Position numbers and translations under genes: made by a program
Shown: positions 27,214-35,252 of the stretch, piece after piece
How the letters are laid out: each line of letters opens with the position of its first letter
Numbering within the stretch: the stretch's first letter is position 1
Notes under the pieces: model-generated
The model's input: only the letters and a program-made list of their open reading frames with translations
Told to the model about the DNA's origin: nothing
Databases searched by the model: none
Source of the DNA: Methanomassiliicoccales archaeon
GTDB lineage: Archaea; Thermoplasmatota; Thermoplasmata; Methanomassiliicoccales; UBA472
Assembly: GCA_013415865.1 (NCBI GenBank)
Contig: CP058896.1
Location: 393,957 to 457,956, forward strand
Length of the DNA: 64,000 nucleotides
Direction: 5' to 3'

Positions 27214-27918
27214 ATGCCCGATGCTGATCCGGACAAAAAGATGCCTCAGATAATGAACGCTTTTTCAAAGAGGGCCATCTCCTACGAGGAGGACATAGTG
27301 AGGATCGTTCCGAATTATGATGAGATGCTTGACGCCGCGGTAGGTTCGATACCTTTCGATGAAGACCTGGAGCTGACCATCATTGATTTGGGCACGGGCA
27401 CGGGTTCTTTGGCGGCAAGGTTGAGGAAGAGATTTCCACGGGGCCGCATCACTTGCGTCGATATGACCGCCGAGATGCTCGATGTGGCCAAAGAAAGGTT
27501 CAAAGATGACCCTCTTGTCAAGTTCCTTCAAAAGGACTTCTATCATTTGGAGATCCCGGCTGGGAACGATGTCATCGCATCTTCCTTGGCACTGCATCAC
27601 CTGATCACCGATGACGATAAGAGGGGATTCTATCGCAAGATCTGTGAAGGGCTGAGGGATGGTGGTGTGTTCGTCAATGCCGACGCGGTCCTATCGTCGG
27701 ATGAAGAGATCGAAGAGCTTTACATGAGACGGTGGAGGGAGTTCATGGGAAAGGGCCTCGGGCCTGAGGAGATAGAGGAGGTCCTAGAAAGGTTCAGAAG
27801 GGAGGATTCTCTGCCTTACCTCATTGATGAGCTAAGATGGCTTTCCGAGGTCGGTTTCTCAAAGGTCGATGTCATATGGAAGGACCACATGACGGCAGTG
27901 GTCTGGGCCAGACGGTAA
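27214..27918 (+). CDS. Class I SAM-dependent methyltransferase
   Basis: 234 residues with a Rossmann methyltransferase core. Motif I is IIDLGTGTGSLAARL, motif II is ITCVDMTAEML, and VIASSLALHHL is motif IV. There are no extra domains. The substrate cannot be read from the sequence; similar proteins act on small molecules or quinone-like compounds. A TATA-like GATATATAAT lies about 60 bases before the ATG at 27214. An upstream ATG at 27198 is out of frame. Confidence 0.83.
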   Translation: MPDADPDKKMPQIMNAFSKRAISYEEDIVRIVPNYDEMLDAAVGSIPFDEDLELTIIDLGTGTGSLAARLRKRFPRGRITCVDMTAEMLDVAKERFKDDPLVKFLQKDFYHLEIPAGNDVIASSLALHHLITDDDKRGFYRKICEGLRDGGVFVNADAVLSSDEEIEELYMRRWREFMGKGLGPEEIEEVLERFRREDSLPYLIDELRWLSEVGFSKVDVIWKDHMTAVVWARR

Positions 27919-27960
27919 GATGGGGCCTTCGCATGATTAATCTATGACATCAAATGTAAT

Positions 27961-28337
27961 GTGAGCGTGCGCGTTGCGATGATTGTCTGTGATACCTGCG
28001 CGGTCCTCGAGGTCGCCCTATCCTCTCATGTCATAAGGCAGAGGCATGAGGTCATCACGGTCGGTTTTGAGGACCAGACCTTCACCAGCATGGAAGGTCT
28101 GATGCTCAGGCCACATATGTTGCTGGAGGACGTTCATCCAGACACGATACATGCCTTCATCATTCTTTTCCAGGTGGGACGTCCGTGGACGATGACGTTA
28201 TCGAGGATGGCAACATGATCACTGCCCGGGCGAACGCGTATGTCGATCTGGCGTTGCTCCTTGGAAAAAGGTTGGAGGTGTTCAATGACCAGGTCGATCA
28301 CGAATTAACGATGCAAGATTTCAAAGAGTTCGAATGA
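27961..28337 (+). pseudogene. Disrupted DJ-1/PfpI-family gene
   Basis: The GTG at 27961 opens a frame that reads like the N-terminus of a DJ-1/PfpI protein (VRVAMIVCDTCAVLEVALSS, then HAFII at about 28165), but continues as nonsense to 28218. From 28176 a different frame (offset by two) reads GTSVDDDVIEDGNMITARANA and on to KRLEVFNDQ...FKEFE before TGA at 28335-28337, which is the family C-terminus. The middle of the protein, including the nucleophile elbow with its cysteine (normally AxCHG), is absent, as if about 60-70 residues were deleted with a frameshift. The remaining pieces could not form a working enzyme. Confidence 0.72.
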
Positions 28338-28400
28338 AATGGAGATCTGGAGCGGGGCGACGGGTTAAAATATGGTTACTACATCGACATTTCGACAGAG

Positions 28401-29282
28401 ATGACCGCGGATCGTAGCAGGATCAAGCTCGGACTTGTCCAGATGAAGATGGAGGTTGGCATTGAGAAGAACATCCAGAAGGCTGTCATGCATATAAAAG
28501 AGGCGTCGCGTAAAGGCGCGGACATCGTTTGCCTGCCAGAGCTCTTCACGACCAGGTATTTTGCACAATATGAGGGGGGTGGATTATCTGAGGAGGAAAA
28601 AGGCGCTTTTCTCGAAAGGATCCCTGGCAGGACCACAGATGCCTTGTGCAAGGTAGCATGCGATGAGGGGGTGGTGGTCGTCGGAGGGTCGATCTATGAA
28701 AGGGCGGATGGAAAGTTCTTCAACACGTCCGTGGTCATAGACGCGGATGGGGAGGTCTTGGGGACATACCGCAAGACCCACATACCGCATGACGAGAACT
28801 TCTACGAACAGGATTATTTTGCACCTGGAGATACAGGATTTAAGGTCTTCAATACGAGATACGGCAGGGTCTCGGTGCTGATCTGCTATGACCAATGGTT
28901 CCCGGAGGCCGCCAGGGTCTGTGCCCTTGAGGGAGCGGAGGTCATCTTCTACCCTACCGCTATCGGGCTTGTCGATGGGATAGAGCAGAGCGAGGGCGAT
29001 TGGCAGAAGGCCTGGGAGAACGTCATGAGGGGGCATGCCATAGCCAACAACGTGGTGGTGGCCGGTGTCAACAGATGTGGGAGAGAGGACAAGATGGAAT
29101 TTTGGGGGGGCTCCTTCGTCATCGATGCCTTTGGAAAGACCCTCAAGAGGGCTGGGAAGGGTGAGACCGTGATGGTCCAAGAGGTGGACCTGGAACATGG
29201 GGCCGAGATAAGACGTGGCTGGAGGTTCTTCGCGAACCGAAGGCCTGAATGCTACTCCAAGCTTGTTGAGAAGGTGCTCTAG
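28401..29282 (+). CDS. aguB: N-carbamoylputrescine amidase (carbon-nitrogen hydrolase)
   Basis: 293 residues of the nitrilase superfamily, hydrolysing N-carbamoylputrescine to putrescine, CO2 and ammonia. The catalytic triad is visible: Glu47 in CLPELF, Lys126 in GTYRKTHIP and Cys163 in VLICYDQWFPE. FYPTAIG and WENVMRGHAIANN are typical of the AguB branch. The neighbour one base downstream is agmatine deiminase, which makes its substrate, so the two form a putrescine pathway from agmatine. A TATA-like GTTAAAATAT lies about 30 bases before the ATG. The gene ends in TAG, directly followed by the ATG of aguA. Confidence 0.94.
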   Translation: MTADRSRIKLGLVQMKMEVGIEKNIQKAVMHIKEASRKGADIVCLPELFTTRYFAQYEGGGLSEEEKGAFLERIPGRTTDALCKVACDEGVVVVGGSIYERADGKFFNTSVVIDADGEVLGTYRKTHIPHDENFYEQDYFAPGDTGFKVFNTRYGRVSVLICYDQWFPEAARVCALEGAEVIFYPTAIGLVDGIEQSEGDWQKAWENVMRGHAIANNVVVAGVNRCGREDKMEFWGGSFVIDAFGKTLKRAGKGETVMVQEVDLEHGAEIRRGWRFFANRRPECYSKLVEKVL

Positions 29283-30383
29283 ATGCCTAGGAAGGAGATC
29301 TGCAACTGTGAGCCCGTCAAGATGATCGCGAGGATGACGCCTAAGGAGGCTGGGTACTTCATGCCTGCAGAATGGGCAAAGCATGATGCCACCTGGATGT
29401 CTTGGCCTAAGAACCCCCTGACATTCCCTGGCGAGAAGCTTGAGAGCGTCGAGGACATTTTTGCCAAGATGGTGTCGGCCCTGAGCGGGGGAGAGACCGT
29501 CAGGGTCCTGGTCGATAATGACGAGATGGAGGCCAGAGCTGAACGCTGCATTTCGAAGACAGGTGCCGACCTTTCCAATGTCATGTTCATAAAGATAAGG
29601 ACGGCAGATGTCTGGGTACGGGATTATGGGCCGACATACGTTCTATCGAGGAAGGGGGGGCTCAAGGGTACCGTCAAGTGGAGGTTCAATGCCTGGGGAG
29701 GCAAGTATGATGACCTGCTGTACGATGATCTGGCGGGGGAGGAGATCGTCCGATGGGCGGGTCTGCGCTCCTTCAGACCGAACGTGGTCCTGGAAGGGGG
29801 GTCCATCGATGTCAATGGGAGCGGGACCGTGATGACCACCGAGCAATGCCTCCTGAACAAGAACAGGAATCCTGAGCTGTCAAAAGGGGAGATCGAGGGG
29901 GTCCTTGAGGACTATCTTGATGTCTCAAAGATCATTTGGTTGAAGTCGGGGATAGATGGGGATGACACCGATGGGCACGTAGATGATTTTGCACGGTTCG
30001 TGTCCGAAAGGGCGGTCCTGTGCGCCCATTCGACAAGCAATGCGGGAGAGAACCGCTCCGTGCTCGAGACGAACTTGAACATCCTACGGAATGCCACGGA
30101 CCAGGATGGAAGAGCATTGGAGGTCATAAAGCTCCCGATGCCGTCACCTGTCCAGATCGCAGAGGAAGATAGGTTCCTTCCTGCAAGCTACGCAAACTTC
30201 TACATTGGTAACAAGGTCGTGCTGCTACCGGTGTTCGATGATGAGAATGACCGTGAGGCGCTGGAGGTCCTAAGGTCGTGCTTTAACGGTCGAGAGATCG
30301 TTCCTATTGAGGCAAGGGACCTGGTATACGGCTATGGAGGGTTCCATTGTGTGACACAGCAGGACCCTTCACCTCTCAACTAG
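29283..30383 (+). CDS. aguA: Agmatine deiminase
   Basis: 366 residues of the peptidyl-arginine-deiminase-type fold. It converts agmatine to N-carbamoylputrescine and ammonia. The C-terminal motif GGFHCVTQQ carries the nucleophilic Cys356. EWAKHDATWMSWP is the family start, and the Asp/His region DDTDGHVDDFARF contains the other catalytic residues. The ATG is adjacent to the aguB TAG stop, so translation is coupled. The 3' end faces the rubredoxin gene at a 4-base gap. Arginine decarboxylase, needed to make agmatine, is not in the window. Confidence 0.95.
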   Translation: MPRKEICNCEPVKMIARMTPKEAGYFMPAEWAKHDATWMSWPKNPLTFPGEKLESVEDIFAKMVSALSGGETVRVLVDNDEMEARAERCISKTGADLSNVMFIKIRTADVWVRDYGPTYVLSRKGGLKGTVKWRFNAWGGKYDDLLYDDLAGEEIVRWAGLRSFRPNVVLEGGSIDVNGSGTVMTTEQCLLNKNRNPELSKGEIEGVLEDYLDVSKIIWLKSGIDGDDTDGHVDDFARFVSERAVLCAHSTSNAGENRSVLETNLNILRNATDQDGRALEVIKLPMPSPVQIAEEDRFLPASYANFYIGNKVVLLPVFDDENDREALEVLRSCFNGREIVPIEARDLVYGYGGFHCVTQQDPSPLN

Positions 30384-30387
30384 ATCA

Positions 30388-30555
30388 TCACCTCACCATC
30401 TCGAACTGCGACTTCATCGCCCCGCAAATAGGGCAGACCCAGTCATCTGGTAGGTCCTCAAAGGACGTCCCTGGCGGGACCCCGCTCTCAGGGTCGCCCT
30501 TCATAGGGTCGTACACATATCCACAAACAGAGCATTCCCATTTCTCCATGGCCAT
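30388..30555 (-). CDS. Rubredoxin (copy 1)
   Basis: A 55-residue mononuclear iron electron carrier. Two CxxC loops, [11 protein letters not shown] and WVCPICGA, supply the four iron ligands, and the aromatic core (Y, W, F) is kept. The ATG at 30555 has a GGAAGG ribosome site 5 bases before it; an in-frame ATG is at 30549. It lies 50 bases downstream of the hemerythrin gene on the same strand and probably shares its mRNA. Rubredoxins pass electrons to oxygen- and peroxide-reducing enzymes such as flavodiiron proteins and rubrerythrins. Confidence 0.93.
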   Translation of the reverse strand: MAMEKWECSVCGYVYDPMKGDPESGVPPGTSFEDLPDDWVCPICGAMKSQFEMVR

Positions 30556-30605
30556 GTTATCCTTCCTCGATGGGCATCACCATGATTAATCCTTTCTGCG
30601 CGAGA

Positions 30606-31145
30606 TCACATCTTCGATGTCCACCTCTCATAGACCCTGCGGTATCTCTCATGTATTAGCATCCTGTCGAACTCATGGAACTCGGCGATCATCGCATCCT
30701 TCTCTTCCCTGGAGAACAGCTCCATCGCCCTTATGAAGAACCTTTTGTCCTCCTCTTCGATGTGCCTTGGGTAAAGCGCGCCCATCTCAGCAATGGCATT
30801 GACTATCTGTTCCTTTGCTGATGCGTCCCCAAGGACCATTTTGGAACTGCCCTCTTCGATCGACCTGACCAGATCTCTGGCCCTTATGTGGTCTTTGATC
30901 AGCTGGTCGAGCGACGCCTCCAATTCCATGGACATATGTTTTTTCCTTAGGTCAAGGAATAGGATGTCCTCCTCCTTGCCGTGATGGCATCTGTCGGCAT
31001 AGTTCCTCATGAAATCGACCGCATCCAGCAAGAAATCATGGTCCACATGACCCCCTCCCTCGATCCTTTTTCCTTCTTGGACTATCCTTGCCACCATCTT
31101 CTCTATTAATCGATGCTCTATCATCAATGGTCCGGTCGGCATCAT
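30606..31145 (-). CDS. Hemerythrin-like (HHE domain) protein
   Basis: 179 residues, four-helix diiron hemerythrin fold. Candidate metal ligands are His11, the CHHGKEED region (His54/55, Glu58/59), His86 and RHIEEEDKRFF (His128, Glu132). It could bind oxygen, nitric oxide or iron. Its place between two rubredoxin genes on the same strand suggests a role in oxygen handling by an anaerobe; this is inference. The ATG at 31145 is followed in frame by a second at 31142. Confidence 0.86.
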   Translation of the reverse strand: MMPTGPLMIEHRLIEKMVARIVQEGKRIEGGGHVDHDFLLDAVDFMRNYADRCHHGKEEDILFLDLRKKHMSMELEASLDQLIKDHIRARDLVRSIEEGSSKMVLGDASAKEQIVNAIAEMGALYPRHIEEEDKRFFIRAMELFSREEKDAMIAEFHEFDRMLIHERYRRVYERWTSKM

Positions 31146-31253
31146 ATGTCATTCCCATAGTTAATTTGACCTACGAGCATGTAATGGTAATCCCCAATGA
31201 AATGCCATAGGCCCATAGCATCTGACAATTATTAGTTGATGGAGACCTTGCTA

Positions 31254-31436
31254 TCAGGCATGAACAGATGCGAAGGAGACCATGCTGTTCTTTGTCGCAC
31301 CGCAATATGGGCAATGCCAATCGTCTGGAATATCCTCGAACGATGTACCTGGGCTGATCCCGCTGTCCGGGTCCCCTTTCTCAGGGTCATAAATATATCC
31401 GCAGATAGGGCATACATACTTCTCCATATCGACCAT
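31254..31436 (-). CDS. Rubredoxin (copy 2)
   Basis: A 60-residue rubredoxin with iron-binding loops [12 protein letters not shown] and [10 protein letters not shown], and the GDPDSGI and [11 protein letters not shown] segments that mark the family. It differs from copy 1 by about a third of positions and has a short tail ([11 protein letters not shown]). A GGAG ribosome site precedes the ATG at 31436. The gene is first of three leftward genes (rubredoxin-hemerythrin-rubredoxin); the 108-base gap to hemerythrin may hold its own promoter. A shared AT-rich region separates it from the divergent gpmA. Confidence 0.93.
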   Translation of the reverse strand: MVDMEKYVCPICGYIYDPEKGDPDSGISPGTSFEDIPDDWHCPYCGATKNSMVSFASVHA

Positions 31437-31661
31437 GGATAATCTCCTGTTCCTGGATTGTGAGTATTGTGGTTATGAGGCTTTTGGTGGGATGAACATA
31501 GAAAGGGATGGGGGCTTACGACCCAGAAACGAAGGGTCGAGCGGTCTGCCCGAACATGCGTCCTTGGAGCACAAATTATAAATATTGTAAATTAAAGGAC
31601 CAAAATACTCTTCGGCAACGCTTATTATTCCCTGCCGCTTTCCCTCTCCCAGGGGGCATTG

Positions 31662-32408
31662 ATGATCAAGATCGTCCTTCTCAGGCATGGAGAGAGCGAA
31701 TGGAACAAGGAGAACAGGTTCACCGGATGGACGGATGTGGACCTCTCTGAGAAGGGCAGATCTGAAGCGGTGAACGCCGCGAAGCTGCTCATAGAGAACG
31801 GTTTCACTTTCGACGTGGCCTTCACATCGGTGCTGACAAGGGCGATCAGGACATTATGGATCGTCCTTGACGAGATGGACCTGATGTATATTCCTATCAA
31901 TAACTCCTGGCGATTGAACGAAAGGCATTATGGCGCCCTCCAGGGGCTCAACAAGGCCGAAATGGCCCAGAAGTTCGGCGAGAAGCAGGTCCTGATTTGG
32001 AGGAGGAGCTATGATGTACGGCCACCGCCGTTGACCGTCGATGACGAGAGGTATTCAGGAAGGGACAGGAGGTATAAAGGTCTGAGCATCGAGCAGATCC
32101 CCCTCACCGAATGCCTGAAGGACACTGTAGAAAGGGTCGTCCCCTATTGGGAAACAGCAATAGTCCCAGAACTGAAGAAAGGTAGCAGCGTCATCGTCGC
32201 TGCCCATGGCAACAGTCTGAGGGCGTTGATGAAGTACCTCGACAATATTCCTGATGACGAGATAGTCGATCTGAACATACCCACAGGCGTGCCCCTTGTC
32301 TATGAGCTTGATGACGACCTGAGGCCTGTCAGACATTATTACCTGGGGGACCCCGAAGAGCTGGCGAAGGCCATTGATGCCGTCGCGAGACAGGGAAGGT
32401 CGAAGTGA
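31662..32408 (+). CDS. gpmA: 2,3-bisphosphoglycerate-dependent phosphoglycerate mutase
   Basis: 248 residues, interconverts 3- and 2-phosphoglycerate through a phospho-histidine. The nucleophile His9 is in [10 protein letters not shown], followed by [14 protein letters not shown]; the second catalytic His lies in [12 protein letters not shown]. This dPGM type is rare in archaea, most of which use the cofactor-independent enzyme, but is known in Thermoplasma. The ATG at 31662 follows an AGGGGG ribosome site; a TTG lies 3 bases earlier. The divergent rubredoxin gene shares the AT-rich upstream region. Confidence 0.95.
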   Translation: MIKIVLLRHGESEWNKENRFTGWTDVDLSEKGRSEAVNAAKLLIENGFTFDVAFTSVLTRAIRTLWIVLDEMDLMYIPINNSWRLNERHYGALQGLNKAEMAQKFGEKQVLIWRRSYDVRPPPLTVDDERYSGRDRRYKGLSIEQIPLTECLKDTVERVVPYWETAIVPELKKGSSVIVAAHGNSLRALMKYLDNIPDDEIVDLNIPTGVPLVYELDDDLRPVRHYYLGDPEELAKAIDAVARQGRSK

Positions 32409-32496
32409 GCGGACCTCTCTCGACCTAGCAGGGGACCTTCTGATTCGAAAATATATTCTACCTCTCAGATAAGATTATATTTCGGAGGGTGTGCGG

Positions 32497-33363
32497 ATGA
32501 AAAACCCTGTTCTTGTGACCGGGGCGACCAGCCCAGTTGGCAAGTACCTTGTCAAGTTCTTGGTGGGAAGGGGAACGAGGGTCAAGGCGATGGTGTATGA
32601 TATGAGAAAGGCAGAAGGCCTTGAGGATGCCGGAGTGGAGATCTTTGTCGGCGACCTCCGCGATGAAGAAGATGTGAGACTGGCCATGAAGGAGGTCGAC
32701 AAGGTCTATCTCATCACTCCTCTAGTCAAGGACATGGCAGATATCACCAGGACCGTTGTTAAGATCGCGGAGTCAGAAGGTGTAAGGAAGATCGTCAGGC
32801 AATCCTTGATCGATTGTGGCGTCGACCTCCTTTATGAGTTCTGGAAGAAGCATCGGGAATGCGATGAGATAGTCAGGAGGTCTATGATGGACCACACCTT
32901 TGTTCGTCTCAACCAGCTCATGCAGGGGTTCCTTAAGTTCAATGGGAGGGGGATCAAAGAAGAGGGGGTGATCGCAAAACCATGCGGTGAAGGCAGGACG
33001 AGCTTCGTTGATGCCTATGATGTGGCGGAGGCTGCGAGCCTCATCATCGATGGCAATTGGCACGAGGGAAAGACGTACACGTTCACAGGGCCCGAGGCAT
33101 TGTCGAATAAGGAGGTCGCAGAACGGATGTCCCATGTCCTCGGCAAACCTGTACGATATGAGGACATCGACGAGGCCAAGGCAAGGACGTTCCTCATCGA
33201 TGAAGGTTATGGCTCCTGGTTCGCCGATGGCTTCATGGAGATGTATGAGGTGGAGAGGAGGGGGCTGGCCTCCACGGTGACGAACGATATTGAGAGACTG
33301 ATAGGGAGGAGGCCCAGAAGGATCGAGTCGTTCATAAAAGAGAACGTCGAGATACTAAGATGA
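32497..33363 (+). CDS. NmrA-like NAD(P)-binding protein (atypical SDR)
   Basis: 288 residues. The Rossmann start PVLVTGATSPVGKYLV and the acidic VGDLRDEEDVRLAM mark the NmrA/SDR-a family, similar to NADPH-sensing proteins and quinone-type oxidoreductases. The YxxxK catalytic pair of true dehydrogenases is not evident, so a sensor or reductase role stays open. The ATG at 32497 has GGAGG at 32484-32488, so it is preferred over the GTG at 32491. The 3' end overlaps the convergent nitroreductase gene by 9 bases. Confidence 0.8.
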   Translation: MKNPVLVTGATSPVGKYLVKFLVGRGTRVKAMVYDMRKAEGLEDAGVEIFVGDLRDEEDVRLAMKEVDKVYLITPLVKDMADITRTVVKIAESEGVRKIVRQSLIDCGVDLLYEFWKKHRECDEIVRRSMMDHTFVRLNQLMQGFLKFNGRGIKEEGVIAKPCGEGRTSFVDAYDVAEAASLIIDGNWHEGKTYTFTGPEALSNKEVAERMSHVLGKPVRYEDIDEAKARTFLIDEGYGSWFADGFMEMYEVERRGLASTVTNDIERLIGRRPRRIESFIKENVEILR

Positions 33364-33876
33364 ACCTCTCCATCTCTCGCTATGGACCCTGGAAGGGTCA
33401 TATCTGTTGTTTGTGGGCTTCTCTTCATTCGGATGTCCCAGTGCCATCAGCGCAAAAGGCACCACGTGCTCAGGAAGTCCCATGTGCTCCCTCATCGGTC
33501 TTATCCTGTCCTCCACCGGATATATCCCCAACCATACCGCCCCCAATCCTCTGGAGCATGCTGCCAGCAGCATGTTCTCCATCGCCGCTGAGCAGTCCTG
33601 AGGCCAGAACCCCTTGTATTTTTCAAGCTTCTCATCTCCGCATACCAGGATCGCCATGGGGGCCTCCTTCAGCATCTGGGAGTAAGGCTGGAATGACATT
33701 ATCTTGTCCAACGATGCGCGTTCCTTGATCGTTATGAAGTGCCAGGGCCTCTCATTTCCCGCTGAAGGCGCCGACATCGCCGCCCTCAGGATATAGTGGA
33801 TGTCATCATCTCCCACGGGCCGGTCCTTGTACCTGCGGATGCTCCTTCTTGAAAATAGGACGTCTATCAGAACCAC
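33355..33876 (-). CDS. Nitroreductase-family FMN flavoprotein
   Basis: 173 residues. The FMN-binding RRSIRRYKDRPV, the SAPSAGNERPWHF loop, and the C-terminal GLGAVWLGIYP and ALGHPNEEK motifs define the nitroreductase family. Members reduce nitro compounds, quinones or flavins with NAD(P)H. The substrate is not indicated. It overlaps the convergent NmrA-like gene and diverges from the PEBP gene, with about 108 bases of shared upstream sequence. Several redox genes lie within 3 kb, but they are not one operon. Confidence 0.9.
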   Translation of the reverse strand: MVLIDVLFSRRSIRRYKDRPVGDDDIHYILRAAMSAPSAGNERPWHFITIKERASLDKIMSFQPYSQMLKEAPMAILVCGDEKLEKYKGFWPQDCSAAMENMLLAACSRGLGAVWLGIYPVEDRIRPMREHMGLPEHVVPFALMALGHPNEEKPTNNRYDPSRVHSERWRGSS

Positions 33877-33984
33877 CGGTGCAACATTGGTCGATGAGCG
33901 TACTTAATTCTTGTCGATGAGGTATCGTTGACCGTCGAAGACAAGGTTAATCTTCAACGACATCGAATCTTCATCGGTGATTAT

Positions 33985-34440
33985 ATGGAAAAGGTAAAGG
34001 TCGCTCTCGGGTTCGATAGATTCCCCCGCAAATATACTGGTGAGGGCGAGAATATCTCTCCGCCCATATCTATCGACGGCGCAAAGGGAAGGAGCATGGC
34101 GATCGTCGTTGACGATCCCGATTGTCCCACTGGCACCTGGGTGCACTGGGTGATATGGAACATGCCTGTGGTCCCTCTTGTTCCAGAGGCGATAGAGAAA
34201 AGACCTCATATAGAAAGGCCTTTCATGGCCGTCCAAGGGACGAACTCAGGCGATGAGATAGGATATGACGGCCCTCTCCCTCCCAGGGGTCATGGACCGC
34301 ATCGCTACTACTTCAAGGTCTACGTGCTCGATTCGGAGATCGACCTTGAAGCTGGGGCCACGAAAGAAGACCTCATGAGGGCCATCAGGGGCAGGACCAT
34401 CCAACAAGGTGAGACGATGGCCACGTACGAAAGGAGATGA
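33985..34440 (+). CDS. PEBP/YbhB-family phospholipid-binding protein
   Basis: 151 residues of the phosphatidylethanolamine-binding (RKIP-like) family. Key motifs are YTGEGENISPPI, VDDPDCPTGTWVHW (the DPD-x-H-W anion pocket) and GPLPPRGHGPHRYYF. Bacterial and archaeal members are of unknown role; they bind small anionic ligands. I choose the ATG at 33985, which gives the normal N-terminus MEKVKVAL; an upstream in-frame start at 33928 adds 19 unlikely residues. The 3' end nearly abuts the convergent M50 gene (4 bases). Confidence 0.92.
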   Translation: MEKVKVALGFDRFPRKYTGEGENISPPISIDGAKGRSMAIVVDDPDCPTGTWVHWVIWNMPVVPLVPEAIEKRPHIERPFMAVQGTNSGDEIGYDGPLPPRGHGPHRYYFKVYVLDSEIDLEAGATKEDLMRAIRGRTIQQGETMATYERR

Positions 34441-34443
34441 TCC

Positions 34444-35163
34444 TTACCGCCCTAGTTGCCTAGGGTCGATCGTGAGAAGCAGCACGACCCCGGCCAATAT
34501 TATGACCCAGTTCAAGAGGAATATTCCCACGGCGACCATCAGGAGGGCCACCGCCCTGCTGATAAATATTGTGACCTCGGATGCTCTTGCCAGACCGAGG
34601 TCGTAACGGAGCAGGTCCCTCAGCACAAGGCCTCCGTCCATGGGCAAGATCGGGAGGGCGTTCATCACCCCGAGGAACAGATTTAGGAGCCCGAACCCGC
34701 TGAGGACTATGGCCGCAAACGTCTCGGCCCAGCCGGCCAATCCCCCTCTTACCAGGTAATATATAGAGAGCAGGGCGAGGCCCACGACAATGCTCAGGAG
34801 GGCACCAGTGATCGCGACCTCTGCCTCGCCGCGGGGCCAATCTTTTGTATGGTCCATTTCAGAGACGCCCCCAGCAAAGAAAAGTGTCACGCTCGTTACC
34901 TGATAGCCCTTATGCTTTGCCGCCCAGACATGTCCCAGCTCGTGCAGGAGTATGGCAAAGAAAAGGAAGATGGCCAAGAATGCCCCCAAGATCATCTTAC
35001 CATAAAGGTCATAGGTTGACCTTCCCAGGCCGATCGGGAATCCGGATACATCGAAGAACGCGACGCCGAACACCAGGGCGTACAAAGGAAGGGCTAGGAT
35101 GAGCGAGATGTTGATGAGCAATGGTACGCCCATCACTTTGCCTATGTACATTGAATATCTCAT
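34444..35163 (-). CDS. Membrane site-2-type zinc metalloprotease (M50)
   Basis: 239 residues with five or six transmembrane segments. The zinc site HELGH (residues 74-78) lies in one segment, and the second motif NALPILPMDGG, supplying the Asp ligand, in a later one. There is no CBS or PDZ domain, so this is the minimal SpoIVFB-like archaeal type that cleaves substrates inside the membrane. ATG 35163 fits an AAGGG ribosome site and leaves room for the divergent promoter; the upstream ATG at 35205 would add 14 hydrophilic residues. The substrate is unknown. Confidence 0.9.
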   Translation of the reverse strand: MRYSMYIGKVMGVPLLINISLILALPLYALVFGVAFFDVSGFPIGLGRSTYDLYGKMILGAFLAIFLFFAILLHELGHVWAAKHKGYQVTSVTLFFAGGVSEMDHTKDWPRGEAEVAITGALLSIVVGLALLSIYYLVRGGLAGWAETFAAIVLSGFGLLNLFLGVMNALPILPMDGGLVLRDLLRYDLGLARASEVTIFISRAVALLMVAVGIFLLNWVIILAGVVLLLTIDPRQLGR

Positions 35164-35252
35164 CGTCCCTTCTAATTCATCGGACCGCTTGATATTCCTT
35201 GTCATCGGATAGAATAAAAATACAACCTCAAATTATCGAGGTCGGGAACAGT

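Noticed and set aside
28584-29384. A 266-residue frame antisense to aguB
   Set aside because: No motif or ribosome site; aguB on the other strand has its catalytic triad.
31519-31539. CGACCC/GGGTCG inverted repeat between rubredoxin and gpmA
   Set aside because: Only 6-bp arms with a 9-base loop, no T-run, and not downstream of either gene, so no function could be supported.
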